Positions 35,983 to 46,490 of a stretch of DNA of 64,000 nt are shown here, piece by piece. The first letter of the stretch is position 1, and the number at the start of each line of letters is the position of its first letter. The position numbers and the translations under genes are program-made. Source of the stretch: Mikania micrantha (taxonomy: Eukaryota; Streptophyta; Magnoliopsida; Asterales; Asteraceae); assembly GCA_009363875.1 (NCBI GenBank), contig CM018690.1, positions 5,816,788-5,880,787 on the forward strand, in the 5' to 3' direction. The notes under the pieces were generated by a model. That model saw only the letters and a list, made by a program, of their open reading frames with translations. It was not told where the DNA came from and made no database searches.

Positions 35983-36439
35983 CTGAGAATAAATGCGAGA
36001 AGTGTCAACTAAAAAGTTGGTGAGTTCACAAGTTTAGACAGGCAAAAATAGTAAACAGACATATACTGGGTATGTTAAGTTGTTTGTTGGATTCTACGAT
36101 CCGTGGAGTGTGTCAGTTCATCTTACCGAAACTCGACTGTTTCCGTTTGCCTCTGCGGGCATCGCTGAACCCGACATCAACATCGATATTACGCTCGTTA
36201 TGACCTCCAGTCAACATTGGTGCCGAGCGGGGCTAGTCAAACCCAGTAGTACTACGTAATAATGACTTGTTTGTTACACAACTAACGGTAAGGATACGTG
36301 AGGACTTAATACGATAATAATTACACTCGAAAATGGTTTTACAACAAACCAATCATATATCTAAAACAATTGCAATGTAATTCTCACCCCAAGAGTTTAG
36401 TAAAACAGTTAAAGAGTAAAAGTAGGGCAGTAAACTCAC
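35983..36439 (-). promoter_or_regulatory. Intron-like module in LTR B (nested copy)
   Basis: Donor CTCAG/GTGAGTTTACTGCCC at 36439; acceptor TTATTCTCAG/G at 35983; 457 bases. GGTGAGTTTAC pairs with GTGAACTCACC near 36018-36028 with one G-U. Confidence 0.6.
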
Positions 36440-36555
36440 CTGAGTTTGAATAGAGCGTTCGCATGTGAACGGAGTAGCACGCCGGCTAGTAGTTACCTAT
36501 ATCACATATGTGTTATAAGTTCGTGTTCGCATACACGTGGGTCTCACAGGACCGT

Positions 36556-39410
36556 TGTCACACCCCCAATTTTCAACTAACGGAATCATTCCGTTTGGGA
36601 ACGTGACAAACCAGGATCTCAGATCATTAGACATAGCGAAGACCTCTATATGAATTTCAAAACATACTTTGGTCTTTAAAACATAACATCAGAGTTTATA
36701 AAAGTTGCGGAAGCGTTTAAAAACCATAAACAGTTGTAAAGTAAACATTACAAAACAAAATACTCAAATGTTCAAATTCAAATATTCAAAATGTTTATAA
36801 TGCATGAGACTCTATCTCCTAGTCCATGCCAGCTTTAACGCGCGCCTTAGCGTCCTGAGAAAACATGTAAATCAAGTCAACACAAAGGTTGGTGCATAAC
36901 ACAGGTTTTAAGCATTCACAATGTTCAAAACAACAGTTTGAATAACAAGATTGTAGATAACATAATCACACATGCACAGTCATGATAGCTAGTCATATAA
37001 ACTATTTACATAAGTGTTCGACACCGAAGCTGACGAATTGCCATGCTATAGCATGTTTTCGCCTTGCCACTATTGTCTATCACAACAATAGTAAAATTGT
37101 GTTTGGTCAGTCAAACACCTGCGTAGATCCCATCTACCAGGTGAGGTTTGTCAAACCTAATAGATCTATTTCCAACTACCACGCTTTGCATTACAGCAAA
37201 CTAAACGGTTCGAGGTGTGTAAGGACTTTCAAGTTGATATGTTTTCACATAATGTAAACAGCTAACTCATGCAAGTGATATGTATCTAAAAACAGTTTGT
37301 TGCACATGTTTTCTCCCCCAAAACAGTTTAAAATAAGAAAGGGGCCGTGTACGCACCTTTGAGTTTAGCAGAATGATCAAGTACGTGAACTTGCGTAGAA
37401 AATCCTCTTACGAAGGATCTGTGTTTAAACAATAACGTTGTGTTATTCGGACAATCGTTTTGTGCTTGACATCACATACGTGTCAACACACGTATGTTAA
37501 AGTGTTAGAAATATGCATACGAAAGTACGCGTCCTTTGAAATCGTTTAAATAAAATCATATCAGATTTTATTTAAATAACTGTAATGATACGCGATTTCG
37601 TTTCCGATCTAAAATATGAATTTTATTATTCTAATGTGTTCGGAATAAAATTCTGGTTCTAACGAAACTGAAACGAGTTAAATCGGAGTTCGTATGCGGG
37701 AGTTATTACAAAAATACCAAAAATGGTATTTCCCCACAAAACCGGCCCAAGCAAGGCTCGAACCTGCGACCCCCAACTCCACACACACGCACTCTACGAG
37801 TCTCGCCCGCTAGGGTTTCGCAACAGACTCCCCAAATTAAATGTTTTAACCCCATTTTAACCGGTTCCCCTTTGTCTTCCTATAGCCTAAGCTTGAACCC
37901 TTCAATTGATCGTGAATTCGAACCCGATAGTCCTCAAAACCATAGGGCTTTTCATCTCTAACCATAAACGAACTCATCTGAATGTTTTAATTGAACTATA
38001 ATTATCGATTTCTCAAAAACCCCAATTCATTTTTCACTAATAAACCCTAGAACTTAACATCTTCCAATTCGATAATATATTACGAAATTGATATGGGTAT
38101 CATCTCAATCGCACCCTTCTGAATCTATATGTATGATTTAATTTCATTTCTAACCCGTTTAAGCAAGAAACCCCCAAATCCATTTAGACTTAGAACCCTA
38201 AAACTCGAAATCAATATATTCGTGTATGTTTCATGAAATTGAAATGTGTTTTAGCTTGATCGGAGTTCTCTGAAACTTCCTATGCACTTTAATTTGATTT
38301 TTAAACTCACTTGTATGAAAACCCCTAAAACCGATTCTTAGATGAACCCTAGTTATCGTTCATGAACAATTCCTTATAATTATATGGAATTGTCATGTGG
38401 GTTTCGTTAATCGGTAGGTTCTGAAGCTAAGGATACCATTTGATCGAATTTTTAGACGCGTTTGATAGGAATCCCCCAATTCGGTTTCAAATATGAACCC
38501 TAGAATTGGAAATCTAAAAATTCGATGTTTTCAACCGAACATAGCATAGGGCTATGCTTAGTCGGCATATTCAGGATGTGTAGAAGCGATCTTTTACCTG
38601 GATTGATATAGAATTGATGATGATCGACTTTTAGCTTGATATCCGGCCGAGCTCTTGATCAACCTCTTCTTTCGTGGCTTCTAAGATCGAATTGATATAT
38701 AGAATAGATGCTAAAAGGGCCGAATATGGTATATGAGACTTCAATTTGATGTTATAACTCAGAATGATATGGTTTTGATAGCTAGTAGTAACGGTTTCAA
38801 CTCTTTGGCTTACAATTGAGTTAAATTCGACATAAATCATCATTATAACAGATGATCATTGATGATAATCATCAATGTGATGACTAAAGATGGTTAATGT
38901 TCAGTTACAAGCCTAATTGTGGTGAATTCCGAATTTAATTGATCATCAAGGTCGAATTTTGACTTCTAAAGTCAAAATTAAGTATATTGTGTAAATACAA
39001 ATCAAACCCTTGTATTTTAAGTTCTTATGAACCTGCTTTATTCAATCTTAACCCTTGCCATTTGTTTTTGCTTGATTCAAAGTCGTTTCGGTTAGTTTCG
39101 AATTAACGGTGGTAACTCGAAATTGCCGAATTGTCATAAATTGAGCCAATTGAACCATTATTGGGCTAGATTAACCCAATTGGGCCTCCTAAATACTATT
39201 GGGCCTACCTGGGCCTACCTTGACCTTATTGGGCCTTCCTAGACTTCATTGGGCCTACACTGGCCTTATTGGGCCTTCCTAGACTTCATTGGACCTACAC
39301 TGGCCTTATTGGGCCTAGCTTGATCTCATTGGGCCTACACTGGCCTTATTTGACCTGTGATCTCACTATTTTCAGTTAGCTAAGTTAACTCAAAAAGTCG
39401 GATTGTCACA
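36556..39410 (-). mobile_element. 3' LTR of A element
   Basis: A 2,855-bp LTR at an exact offset of 8,687 from the copy at 45243-48097, with no net indel and only about eight base differences that I could see (for example at 36661, 37469, 37557-37559, 37606, 38458). ACCGT precedes it at 36551-36555. Contrary to expectation, its inner edge is followed not by a polypurine tract but by ACCGTGTTTG of LTR B (see findings). Contains a tRNA-like module (37735-37803), the 20/40-bp GGGCC minisatellite (39180-39360) and the intron-like module (36855-37356). The 91-aa and 70-aa frames inside are LTR sequence. Confidence 0.93.
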
Positions 39411-39506
39411 ACCGTGTTTGTGTTAACAACTGTAAGTTGTCGTGTGGGTCATGTTGACCGTGTTAGACCGTGTTTGACCTAACGACCCGTTGATGACGGT
39501 TTTAGT
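39411..39506 (-). repeat. 96-bp copy of LTR B flank inside the A element
   Basis: Identical by eye to 48098-48193, the LTR B sequence just outside the A 5' LTR, including ACCGT. After it, 39507 onward is not B-like. It occupies the place of the A polypurine tract. Confidence 0.9.
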
Positions 39507-39986
39507 AAGTGTTAGGAGTAGTTAGGAAACTACTTACGAGTTTATATCATACGTGTTAGTGTGATTTGATCATTCTGTGTGCTTGTGTGTACTCACACAC
39601 AGAGTCTAATGCTTGCAACATCACAATTCAAATGTGATCGTTCAATGTGACTGTTTGCGTGTACACTAGTTAGTTCACCTAACTGTGACTGTTTGTGTTT
39701 GATCATATTGTGTTGTGTAACCTCACACATAGTGAGTGTCCATAACTGTTTGTACTATGCAACCCCGCACATAGCAAAGTGTATGCAACTAATAGTGTAT
39801 GTACTACCATAACATGTAACATATGAAATGTAGTACATAAAATATATAGAATGTAATGTAGCACAAATGTTTGTAACAAAATCAATTGAATAAATAGAAT
39901 GTTTGTGCTTACAGTTTGAAATTTGCAGTGTTGATGTGTGAAAGCATCACGTCATCCCCTTGTTGAAGGAAATTTCGTCCCGAAAT
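39507..39986 (-). other. 3' untranslated internal region of A element
   Basis: Non-coding stretch after the polyprotein stop. Next to the stop is the palindrome TTTCGTCCCGAAA, common just after gypsy pol stops. There are many ACTGTTTGTGTT/CACATAG short repeats. The AAGGGGATGA at about 39953-39962 (minus strand) is the only polypurine-like tract I see. Confidence 0.55.
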
Positions 39987-42977
39987 TTAACGTGCGCTCT
40001 CAGTGTTAGCAGTAGCTGTTTTGAATAGATGAGGATATTTCTTCATCATTTGGTCTTCCCGTTCCCATGTGAATTCAGGACCACGTCTTGAATTCCATCG
40101 AACTTTGACTATCGGAATCTTGCTTTGCTTCAGTTGTTTGACCTCTCGGTCCATAATTTCAGCTGGTTCTTCAATAAATCGTAGTTGTTCATCTACTTGT
40201 ATTTCTTCCAACGGAACAATCAATGTCTCATCAGAAAGACATTTCTTCAAGTTCGATACGTGAAAAACATCATGAACTCCACTGAGTTCATCCGGTAACT
40301 TGAGTTGATACGCCACCGGACCAATCCTTTTCAGGATTTCAAAAGGTCCTACGTAGCGTGGACTAAGCTTCCCGCGCTTGCCGAATCGTATCACACCTTT
40401 CCAAGGTGATACCTTTAGAAGAACTCTGTCTCCCACTTGAAATTCCAACGGCTTGCGACGTTTGTCTGCATAACTCTTCTGGCGATCCCGGGCCGCTGCC
40501 ATACGGTTTCGGTTTTGAACTATCTTCTCTGTTGTCTCGTGCACCAATTCAGGACCTGTTATCTGACTGTCTCCAATCTCAGCCCAACAAACTGATGAAC
40601 GACATTTGCGACCATACAAAGCTTCAAACGGTGCTGCTTGAATACTTGTATGATAACTATTATTGTAAGAGAATTCCACCAACGGTAAATGATTCTCCCA
40701 GCTATCACCAAAGTCAATTACACAAGCTCGTAACATATCCTCGAGCGTTTGAATCGTTCGTTCACTTTGACCGTCGGTCTGTGGATGATAGGCGGTACTC
40801 ATATCCAAGCGAGTCCCCAATGACTTATGAAGTGATTTCCAAAAGTTGGAAGTAAATCGGGCATCCCGATCTGATATGATAGAGATTGGCACGCCATGCC
40901 GTGCTACTACTTCCTTGATGTAAATGCGAGTCAGTTTCTCCATATTATCAGTTTCCTTGATTGCTAAGAAATGTGCAGATTTCGTTAATCGATCGACAAT
41001 TACCCATATCGTATCACAACCACTCGGTGTACGGGGTAACTTAGTAATGAAATCCATCGAAATCTGTTCCCATTTCCACATTGGTATCTCTGGTTGTTGC
41101 AGTAAACCAGATGGCTTCTGATATTCAACTTTGACTTTCGAACAAGTCAAACATTTGCTAACGTACTTAGCAATATCCGCTTTCATGTGAGGCCACCAAT
41201 ACAGTGCCTTCAAGTCATGATACATCTTGTCTGATCCCGGATGGACTGAATATCTAGACTTGTGTGCTTCGTCCATCACGAGTTCCCTTAAACCTCCATA
41301 CAAAAGTATCCACATTCGATTTATGAAATAACGAATTCCATCAGACTTGACATCCAACTGTGTTTCCATCCCGCGTAGAGATTCCTGTACCAAGTTTTCC
41401 GTTTTCAAAGCCTCGATCTGAGCACTGTGTACCTTGTCAGGTAAGTCGGTATGTATCGTCATCATAAATGCACGAACCCGTCTTGTTGAAGTATCCTTTC
41501 TGCTTAAAGCATCAGCTACCACATTAGCCTTTCCCGGGTGATACTTAATCGCACACTCATAATCGTTCAACAACTCAACCCATCGTCGTTGCCTCATATT
41601 AAGCTCCTTCTGATCAAAGATATGTTGCAAACTCTTATGATCAGTGTAAATAGTACATTTAGTTCCATACAAGTAATGCCTCCAAATCTTCAAAGCAAAA
41701 ACCACTGCTCCTAACTCCAAGTCATGAGTAGTGTAATTCTTTTCGTGTGTTCGTAGTTGCCTGGAAGCATAAGCAATCACTTTATCCCGTTGCATCAACA
41801 CACATCCCAAACCTTGTGCAGATGCATCACAATACACCACAAAATCTTCCGTACCTTCCGGTAAGGACAGAATCGGTGCGCTGCAAAGCTTCTGTTTCAA
41901 TAACTGAAACGCAGTTTCCTGTTTATCCGTCCAGTTATACTTTGTCCCCTTGTGCGTAAGAGCTGTAAGTGGTTGAGCGATCTTTGAGAAACCTTCAATG
42001 AATCGTCGATAATACCCCGCCAAACCAAGGAATTGTCGTACCTCGGTAGGGGTCTTTGGCGCTTCCCAATTCTTAATCGCTTCAATCTTCGCTGGATCAA
42101 CATGTATGCCCTTTTCATTAACTATATGACCCAGAAATTTTACTTCTCGCATCCAGAAATCACATTTCGAAAATTTAGCGTACAATTGTTCTTGTTTCAA
42201 TAGCTCTAGCAGTAATCGAAGATGTTCAGCGTGTTCCTCCTCAGACTGTGAATAGATGAGAATGTCATCGATGAAAACAATGACAAACTTATCAAGATAA
42301 GGTTTACAAACACGATTCATGAGATCCATGAATACAGCTGGAGCGTTTGTCAACCCAAATGGCATGACCAAGAACTCATAATGGCCATAGCGTGTCCTGA
42401 ATGCTGTCTTCGGAATATCCTCCTCCTGGACTCTTTGTTGATGATAACCCGACCTGAGATCAATCTTCGAGTAGTAACTCGAACCTTGCAACTGATCGAA
42501 CAGATCGTCAATCCTGGGTAACGGATACCGGTTCTTGATAGTAACCTTGTTCAATTCCCGGTAATCGATACACATACGGAAAGTCCCGTCCTTCTTCTTT
42601 ACAAACAAAACTGGAGCTCCCCACGGTGAAAAACTAGGTCGTATGAAACCCTTATCCAGCAACTCTTGCAATTGTGTGGATAACTCTTGCATTTCTGACG
42701 GTGCAAGTCGGTAAGGCGCCCTAGCTATCGGTGCTGCATCTGGTGTAAGGTCGATTCGGAATTCCACCTGTCTGATAGGCGGTAATCCCGGCAAGTCTTC
42801 TGGAAATACCTCCGGAAATTCACAAACTACTGGTATATCTTCAATCTTCTTCTCAGCTACCAGCTTTTCAGTTATAGGTGCTATAACTGCCGTATGACCT
42901 TTACGCAGACATTTATGTGCTTTCATACAAGATATGATACACAGTGGCGTACTGCTCTTCTTGCCTTGTACATACAA
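39987..42977 (-). CDS. Gypsy polyprotein: reverse transcriptase, RNase H, integrase, chromodomain-like tail
   Basis: A 996-codon open frame, the only long intact gene in the window. It copies element RNA into DNA and inserts it in the genome. Residues about 50-75 hold the FPEVFPEDLPGLPP linker; RT spans about 115-295 with GAPVLFVKKKDG, MPFGLTNAP (205-213) and the catalytic FIDD (235-238). RNase H spans about 375-495 with acidic residues D384, E421, D446 and D489. Integrase has the zinc motif H572, H579, C609, C612 and the catalytic triad D642, D703, E739 (35-residue spacing). The end, about 950-985 (VKVRWNSRRGPEFTWERED), resembles the chromodomain-type tail of Tekay/Del chromoviruses. The first residues follow a frame change from the protease, so the start is not a natural initiation site. 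Long LTRs also fit Tekay, but the clade is inference. Confidence 0.95.
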   Translation of the reverse strand: MYVQGKKSSTPLCIISCMKAHKCLRKGHTAVIAPITEKLVAEKKIEDIPVVCEFPEVFPEDLPGLPPIRQVEFRIDLTPDAAPIARAPYRLAPSEMQELSTQLQELLDKGFIRPSFSPWGAPVLFVKKKDGTFRMCIDYRELNKVTIKNRYPLPRIDDLFDQLQGSSYYSKIDLRSGYHQQRVQEEDIPKTAFRTRYGHYEFLVMPFGLTNAPAVFMDLMNRVCKPYLDKFVIVFIDDILIYSQSEEEHAEHLRLLLELLKQEQLYAKFSKCDFWMREVKFLGHIVNEKGIHVDPAKIEAIKNWEAPKTPTEVRQFLGLAGYYRRFIEGFSKIAQPLTALTHKGTKYNWTDKQETAFQLLKQKLCSAPILSLPEGTEDFVVYCDASAQGLGCVLMQRDKVIAYASRQLRTHEKNYTTHDLELGAVVFALKIWRHYLYGTKCTIYTDHKSLQHIFDQKELNMRQRRWVELLNDYECAIKYHPGKANVVADALSRKDTSTRRVRAFMMTIHTDLPDKVHSAQIEALKTENLVQESLRGMETQLDVKSDGIRYFINRMWILLYGGLRELVMDEAHKSRYSVHPGSDKMYHDLKALYWWPHMKADIAKYVSKCLTCSKVKVEYQKPSGLLQQPEIPMWKWEQISMDFITKLPRTPSGCDTIWVIVDRLTKSAHFLAIKETDNMEKLTRIYIKEVVARHGVPISIISDRDARFTSNFWKSLHKSLGTRLDMSTAYHPQTDGQSERTIQTLEDMLRACVIDFGDSWENHLPLVEFSYNNSYHTSIQAAPFEALYGRKCRSSVCWAEIGDSQITGPELVHETTEKIVQNRNRMAAARDRQKSYADKRRKPLEFQVGDRVLLKVSPWKGVIRFGKRGKLSPRYVGPFEILKRIGPVAYQLKLPDELSGVHDVFHVSNLKKCLSDETLIVPLEEIQVDEQLRFIEEPAEIMDREVKQLKQSKIPIVKVRWNSRRGPEFTWEREDQMMKKYPHLFKTATANTESAR

Positions 42978-43024
42978 TGTCTCTCCATGCGAAAGAGGTA
43001 TACGAACGATCTTTTCATGGCATA

Positions 43025-43237
43025 CTATTTCACCTGGTTTTTGGACAACCAGTCCATGCCAATGACTACATCAAAACTGTCTAAAGTGATAGGCATAAGA
43101 TCAATTTCCAATGTTTGACCCATCAAGTCTAGGACATAGCCTTTGGGAATACGTTCTACTGTGATTAACTTGCCATCAGCTAGTTCTACAGTGTATTCAA
43201 CCTCTAATGGTGTTAAGGTTATGGCAAATATATTCAT
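43025..43237 (-). pseudogene. Aspartic protease segment of the A polyprotein, frame-shifted
   Basis: Minus strand frame encoding the C-terminal half of the retropepsin domain, ending DSFDVVIGMDWLSKNQ, the conserved motif before the RT linker. The frame stops at 43025, and the continuation (EIVCHEKIVRIP) is in another frame. One shift near AAAACCAGG at about 43033-43041 separates protease from the 996-codon frame. This could be a mutation, or less likely a programmed shift. The catalytic DTG half, upstream, is not seen in frame. Confidence 0.75.
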
Positions 43238-43239
43238 TA

Positions 43240-45080
43240 GATCTAAAGCTCATTTATGTTCCAGTATTCAACAACACAGATCATAACATTTGTTTGTCAC
43301 ATATGTACTTGCAGTGAGGTCGAGCTTTTCTCTATGCTTCTTATGATCATGAAGGCTTGTCCCCTTAGACCATTGTTTTCGTTCCTTTTGTTGTTACTAC
43401 CAGTGCAGTTCAATTGAAATGCCCTGGCTTCTTGCATCCAAAGCATCCTTTGAGTGTTTCTTGTTGTTGTTGTGGTCATTGAGAACTCTGCTCAGTAGAC
43501 ACATGAAATCAGATTTCGTTCTTCGTTTGATAGGGAATCTTTACAGATGTTTGCAAGTAGATGTTTTGACATACATTTGAAGTTATCCAGGTGAAATGCA
43601 AAATCTTACTATGAGTGTTTCTCAAACACAGAGTAACCAGAACTACGGCTGGAAATTTGATGAACGTTATGTTAGAATCCCAACATGTTAACGGAATTCA
43701 TTTCAACTACTAGAATGAAAGATAGGTGAATATTATATGTATGTGTTTCGAAAAATAGACTCATAATAGAATTTGCCAGAATTCATGCGTACCTGTAAAT
43801 TCACGATTACGTTGCGCACCATGATCGTCAATTTACCTTACATAAGGATTCTAGTTCCTCCTACCTTGAGCTATTTGGTTTTTGTGGAATTCAGAGTTTA
43901 TTCAGGACATCAAGATTCAGACAATAGTCACATGATGTATGATTAGATAGTCTATCCAAAGAAATACTTAGGGATAGTTACTTGAGTTGAATGCTAATAT
44001 AGGGTCTAGTATAGATCCTTCAAGAATAGCTATTCGGCTTGAGTGTGTTTTTCTTATGTATCCTGATGTCGAGACACTCATTGTGTGAGTGTTAATGTAG
44101 TTGTTTGGAGTTGACCACCTTACAGTCATTGTATCTCCCATAAGTTCCCAAGTTTATAGTTGACTCAAAATTGAGGTTATCAAGGTTTTCAAATAATGTA
44201 ATTTGCTTTACTTATGCACCGGTAACGGAAATCTTTCCCGCACAATTACTCTAGTTCTTCTTAACTCGAGTGACAGTGTCTGCTTGGTGGCACTTCAAGT
44301 GTACCAAAACGTTAGGTTTGAATCCTCATCTTACAGTTGATGAGTTCAGAATGTGGTTCTTGTAAACCGTATATGTGGAAGTACAAAGAGCTACAAGAAT
44401 GTTGTCGAGGAGTTAGAATGAAAAGTGATGTTTTCCTCTCAAGGCTGAAGCACAACCTTATTAGCTGTCGTCAGTGTTGTAAGGAATGACAGATCATTTG
44501 TTAGAACTAAAAATTTAGTGGAACTAGTAGATATAGTCCCAATCTAAGGAATGTTTTGTTTGAGTCATTGGGTTTATTTCATCCGCTGACTCGTTGAGTG
44601 AGCCACAGGGCCTATTTCATCCCCTGACTTGTTCAAGTGAGCCGTAGGGTCTATTTCATCCCTTGACTTGTTTTAGTGAGTCACAGGGCCTATTCCATCC
44701 CTTGACTTGTTTTAGTGAGTCATAGAGTCTATTTCATCTCTTGACTTGATTTTAGTGAGTCACAGGGCCTATTCCATCCCTTGACTTCTCGCATGTTCTG
44801 AATCTCCCGATTCATACGAGCAACAAAAGCTGCAAATACTTTCTCTGGTGAGTACCTTAGAGTAGGTAATGTCCAACTGCTAGTGACAATGCTAGGAGTA
44901 GGTGGCGGAAGTACTCACTCCTCACGCATCCAACTGCGAATGGGATTAGGGATCCACTGCCAATACTGGCCGTTCTCCCTCGGTTGTTTGTGTACCTCCT
45001 CATCGTAGTGAACCGTGTCATCCATTGGCTCAGGTCGCCTCTTCTTGGATGCTAGTGATGATACAACTTAATGTTCTATG
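43240..45080 (-). pseudogene. Degraded gag region of the A element
   Basis: Only fragments of gag remain. Near 43400-43470 a zinc knuckle CFGCKKPGHF is recognisable but runs into stops. At 44800-45080 the N-terminus reads SLASKKRRPEPMDDTVHYDE and PRENGQYWQWIPNPIRSW, followed by a stop and then FAAFVARMNREIQNM. Between them are a 39-bp tandem repeat (44563-44786) and a block (43775-43880) homologous to the family B leader at 5135-5240. The main gag domain motifs (TWWN) are missing. So a structurally complete A element is not autonomous; any copying would need gag from relatives. Confidence 0.65.
44563..44786. repeat. 39-bp tandem repeat in the gag region
   Basis: About five and a half copies of a 39-bp unit (CACAGGGCCTATTTCATCCC then TTGACTTGTTTTAGTGAGT). 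39 is a multiple of three, but I see no clean open frame across it. Confidence 0.88.
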
Positions 45081-45226
45081 TTACTAGTAGGTGTGGATGA
45101 TGATGTCATATTCGTTACATAATGCCATATGTAATTGCTGTGCAAACTATTGTGTAAGCAAATGTGTCTAATGTCTACAGTTATAGTCCAAGTCTACCAA
45201 TGCAAACCTAGTTCGCTATAACCAAT

Positions 45227-45239
45227 GGCTCTGATACCA
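45227..45239 (-). promoter_or_regulatory. Primer binding site of the A element
   Basis: Minus strand TGGTATCAGAGCC, matching initiator-Met tRNA, 3 bases inside the LTR end at 45243. It identifies 45243-48097 as the 5' LTR. Confidence 0.93.
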
Positions 45240-45541
45240 ATCTGTCACACCCCCAATTTTCAACTAACGGAATCATTCCGTTTGGGAACGTGACAAACCA
45301 GGATCTCAGATCATTAGACATAGCGAAGACCTCTATATGAATTTCAGAACATACTTTGGTCTTTAAAACATAACATCAGAGTTTATAAAAGTTGCGGAAG
45401 CGTTTAAAAACCATAAACAGTTGTAAAGTAAACATTACAAAACAAAATACTCAAATGTTCAAATTCAAATATTCAAAATGTTTATAATGCATGAGACTCT
45501 ATCTCCTAGTCCATGCCAGCTTTAACGCGCGCCTTAGCGTC

Positions 45542-46043
45542 CTGAGAAAACATGTAAATCAAGTCAACACAAAGGTTGGTGCATAACACAGGTTTTAAGC
45601 ATTCACAATGTTCAAAACAACAGTTTGAATAACAAGATTGTAGATAACATAATCACACATGCACAGTCATGATAGCTAGTCATATAAACTATTTACATAA
45701 GTGTTCGACACCGAAGCTGACGAATTGCCATGCTATAGCATGTTTTCGCCTTGCCACTATTGTCTATCACAACAATAGTAAAATTGTGTTTGGTCAGTCA
45801 AACACCTGCGTAGATCCCATCTACCAGGTGAGGTTTGTCAAACCTAATAGATCTATTTCCAACTACCACGCTTTGCATTACAGCAAACTAAACGGTTCGA
45901 GGTGTGTAAGGACTTTCAAGTTGATATGTTTTCACATAATGTAAACAGCTAACTCATGCAAGTGATATGTATCTAAAAACAGTTTGTTGCACATGTTTTC
46001 TCCCCCAAAACAGTTTAAAATAAGAAAGGGGCCGTGTACGCAC
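45542..46043 (-). promoter_or_regulatory. Intron-like module in the A 5' LTR
   Basis: Donor CAAAG/GTGCGTACACGGCCCC at 46043; acceptor ATGTTTTCTCAG/G at 45542; 502 bases. The donor GGTGCGTA (46037-46044) pairs with TATGCACC (45578-45585). Both differ from the GGTGAGTT/AACTCACC pair of other families and keep the pairing (one G-U). The 3' LTR copy is at 36855-37356. Confidence 0.6.
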
Positions 46044-46421
46044 CTTTGAGTTTAGCAGAATGATCAAGTACGTGAACTTGCGTAGAAAATCCTCTTACGA
46101 AGGATCTGTGTTTAAACAATAACGTTGTGTTATTCGGACAATCGTTTTGTGCTTGACATCACATATGTGTCAACACACGTATGTTAAAGTGTTAGAAATA
46201 TGCATACGAAAGTACGCGTCCTTTGAAATCGTTTAAATAAAATCATATATGATTTTATTTAAATAACTGTAATGATACGCGATTTCGTTTCTGATCTAAA
46301 ATATGAATTTTATTATTCTAATGTGTTCGGAATAAAATTCTGGTTCTAACGAAACTGAAACGAGTTAAATCGGAGTTCGTATGCGGGAGTTATTACAAAA
46401 ATACCAAAAATGGTATTTCCC

Positions 46422-46490
46422 CACAAAACCGGCCCAAGCAAGGCTCGAACCTGCGACCCCCAACTCCACACACACGCACTCTACCAGTCT
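46422..46490 (-). repeat. tRNA-like (SINE-type) module in A LTR
   Basis: Minus strand GGGCGAGACT (A-box-like) and CGCAGGTTCGAGCC (B box), then GGGCCGGTTTT. The same module is at 37735-37803 in the 3' LTR and, diverged, at 2385-2462. Confidence 0.45.

Noticed and set aside
36982..37257. 91-aa frame, identical at 45669-45944
   Set aside because: The two copies are identical only because they are the paired LTRs of one element; it is antisense to LTR transcription and without domain features.
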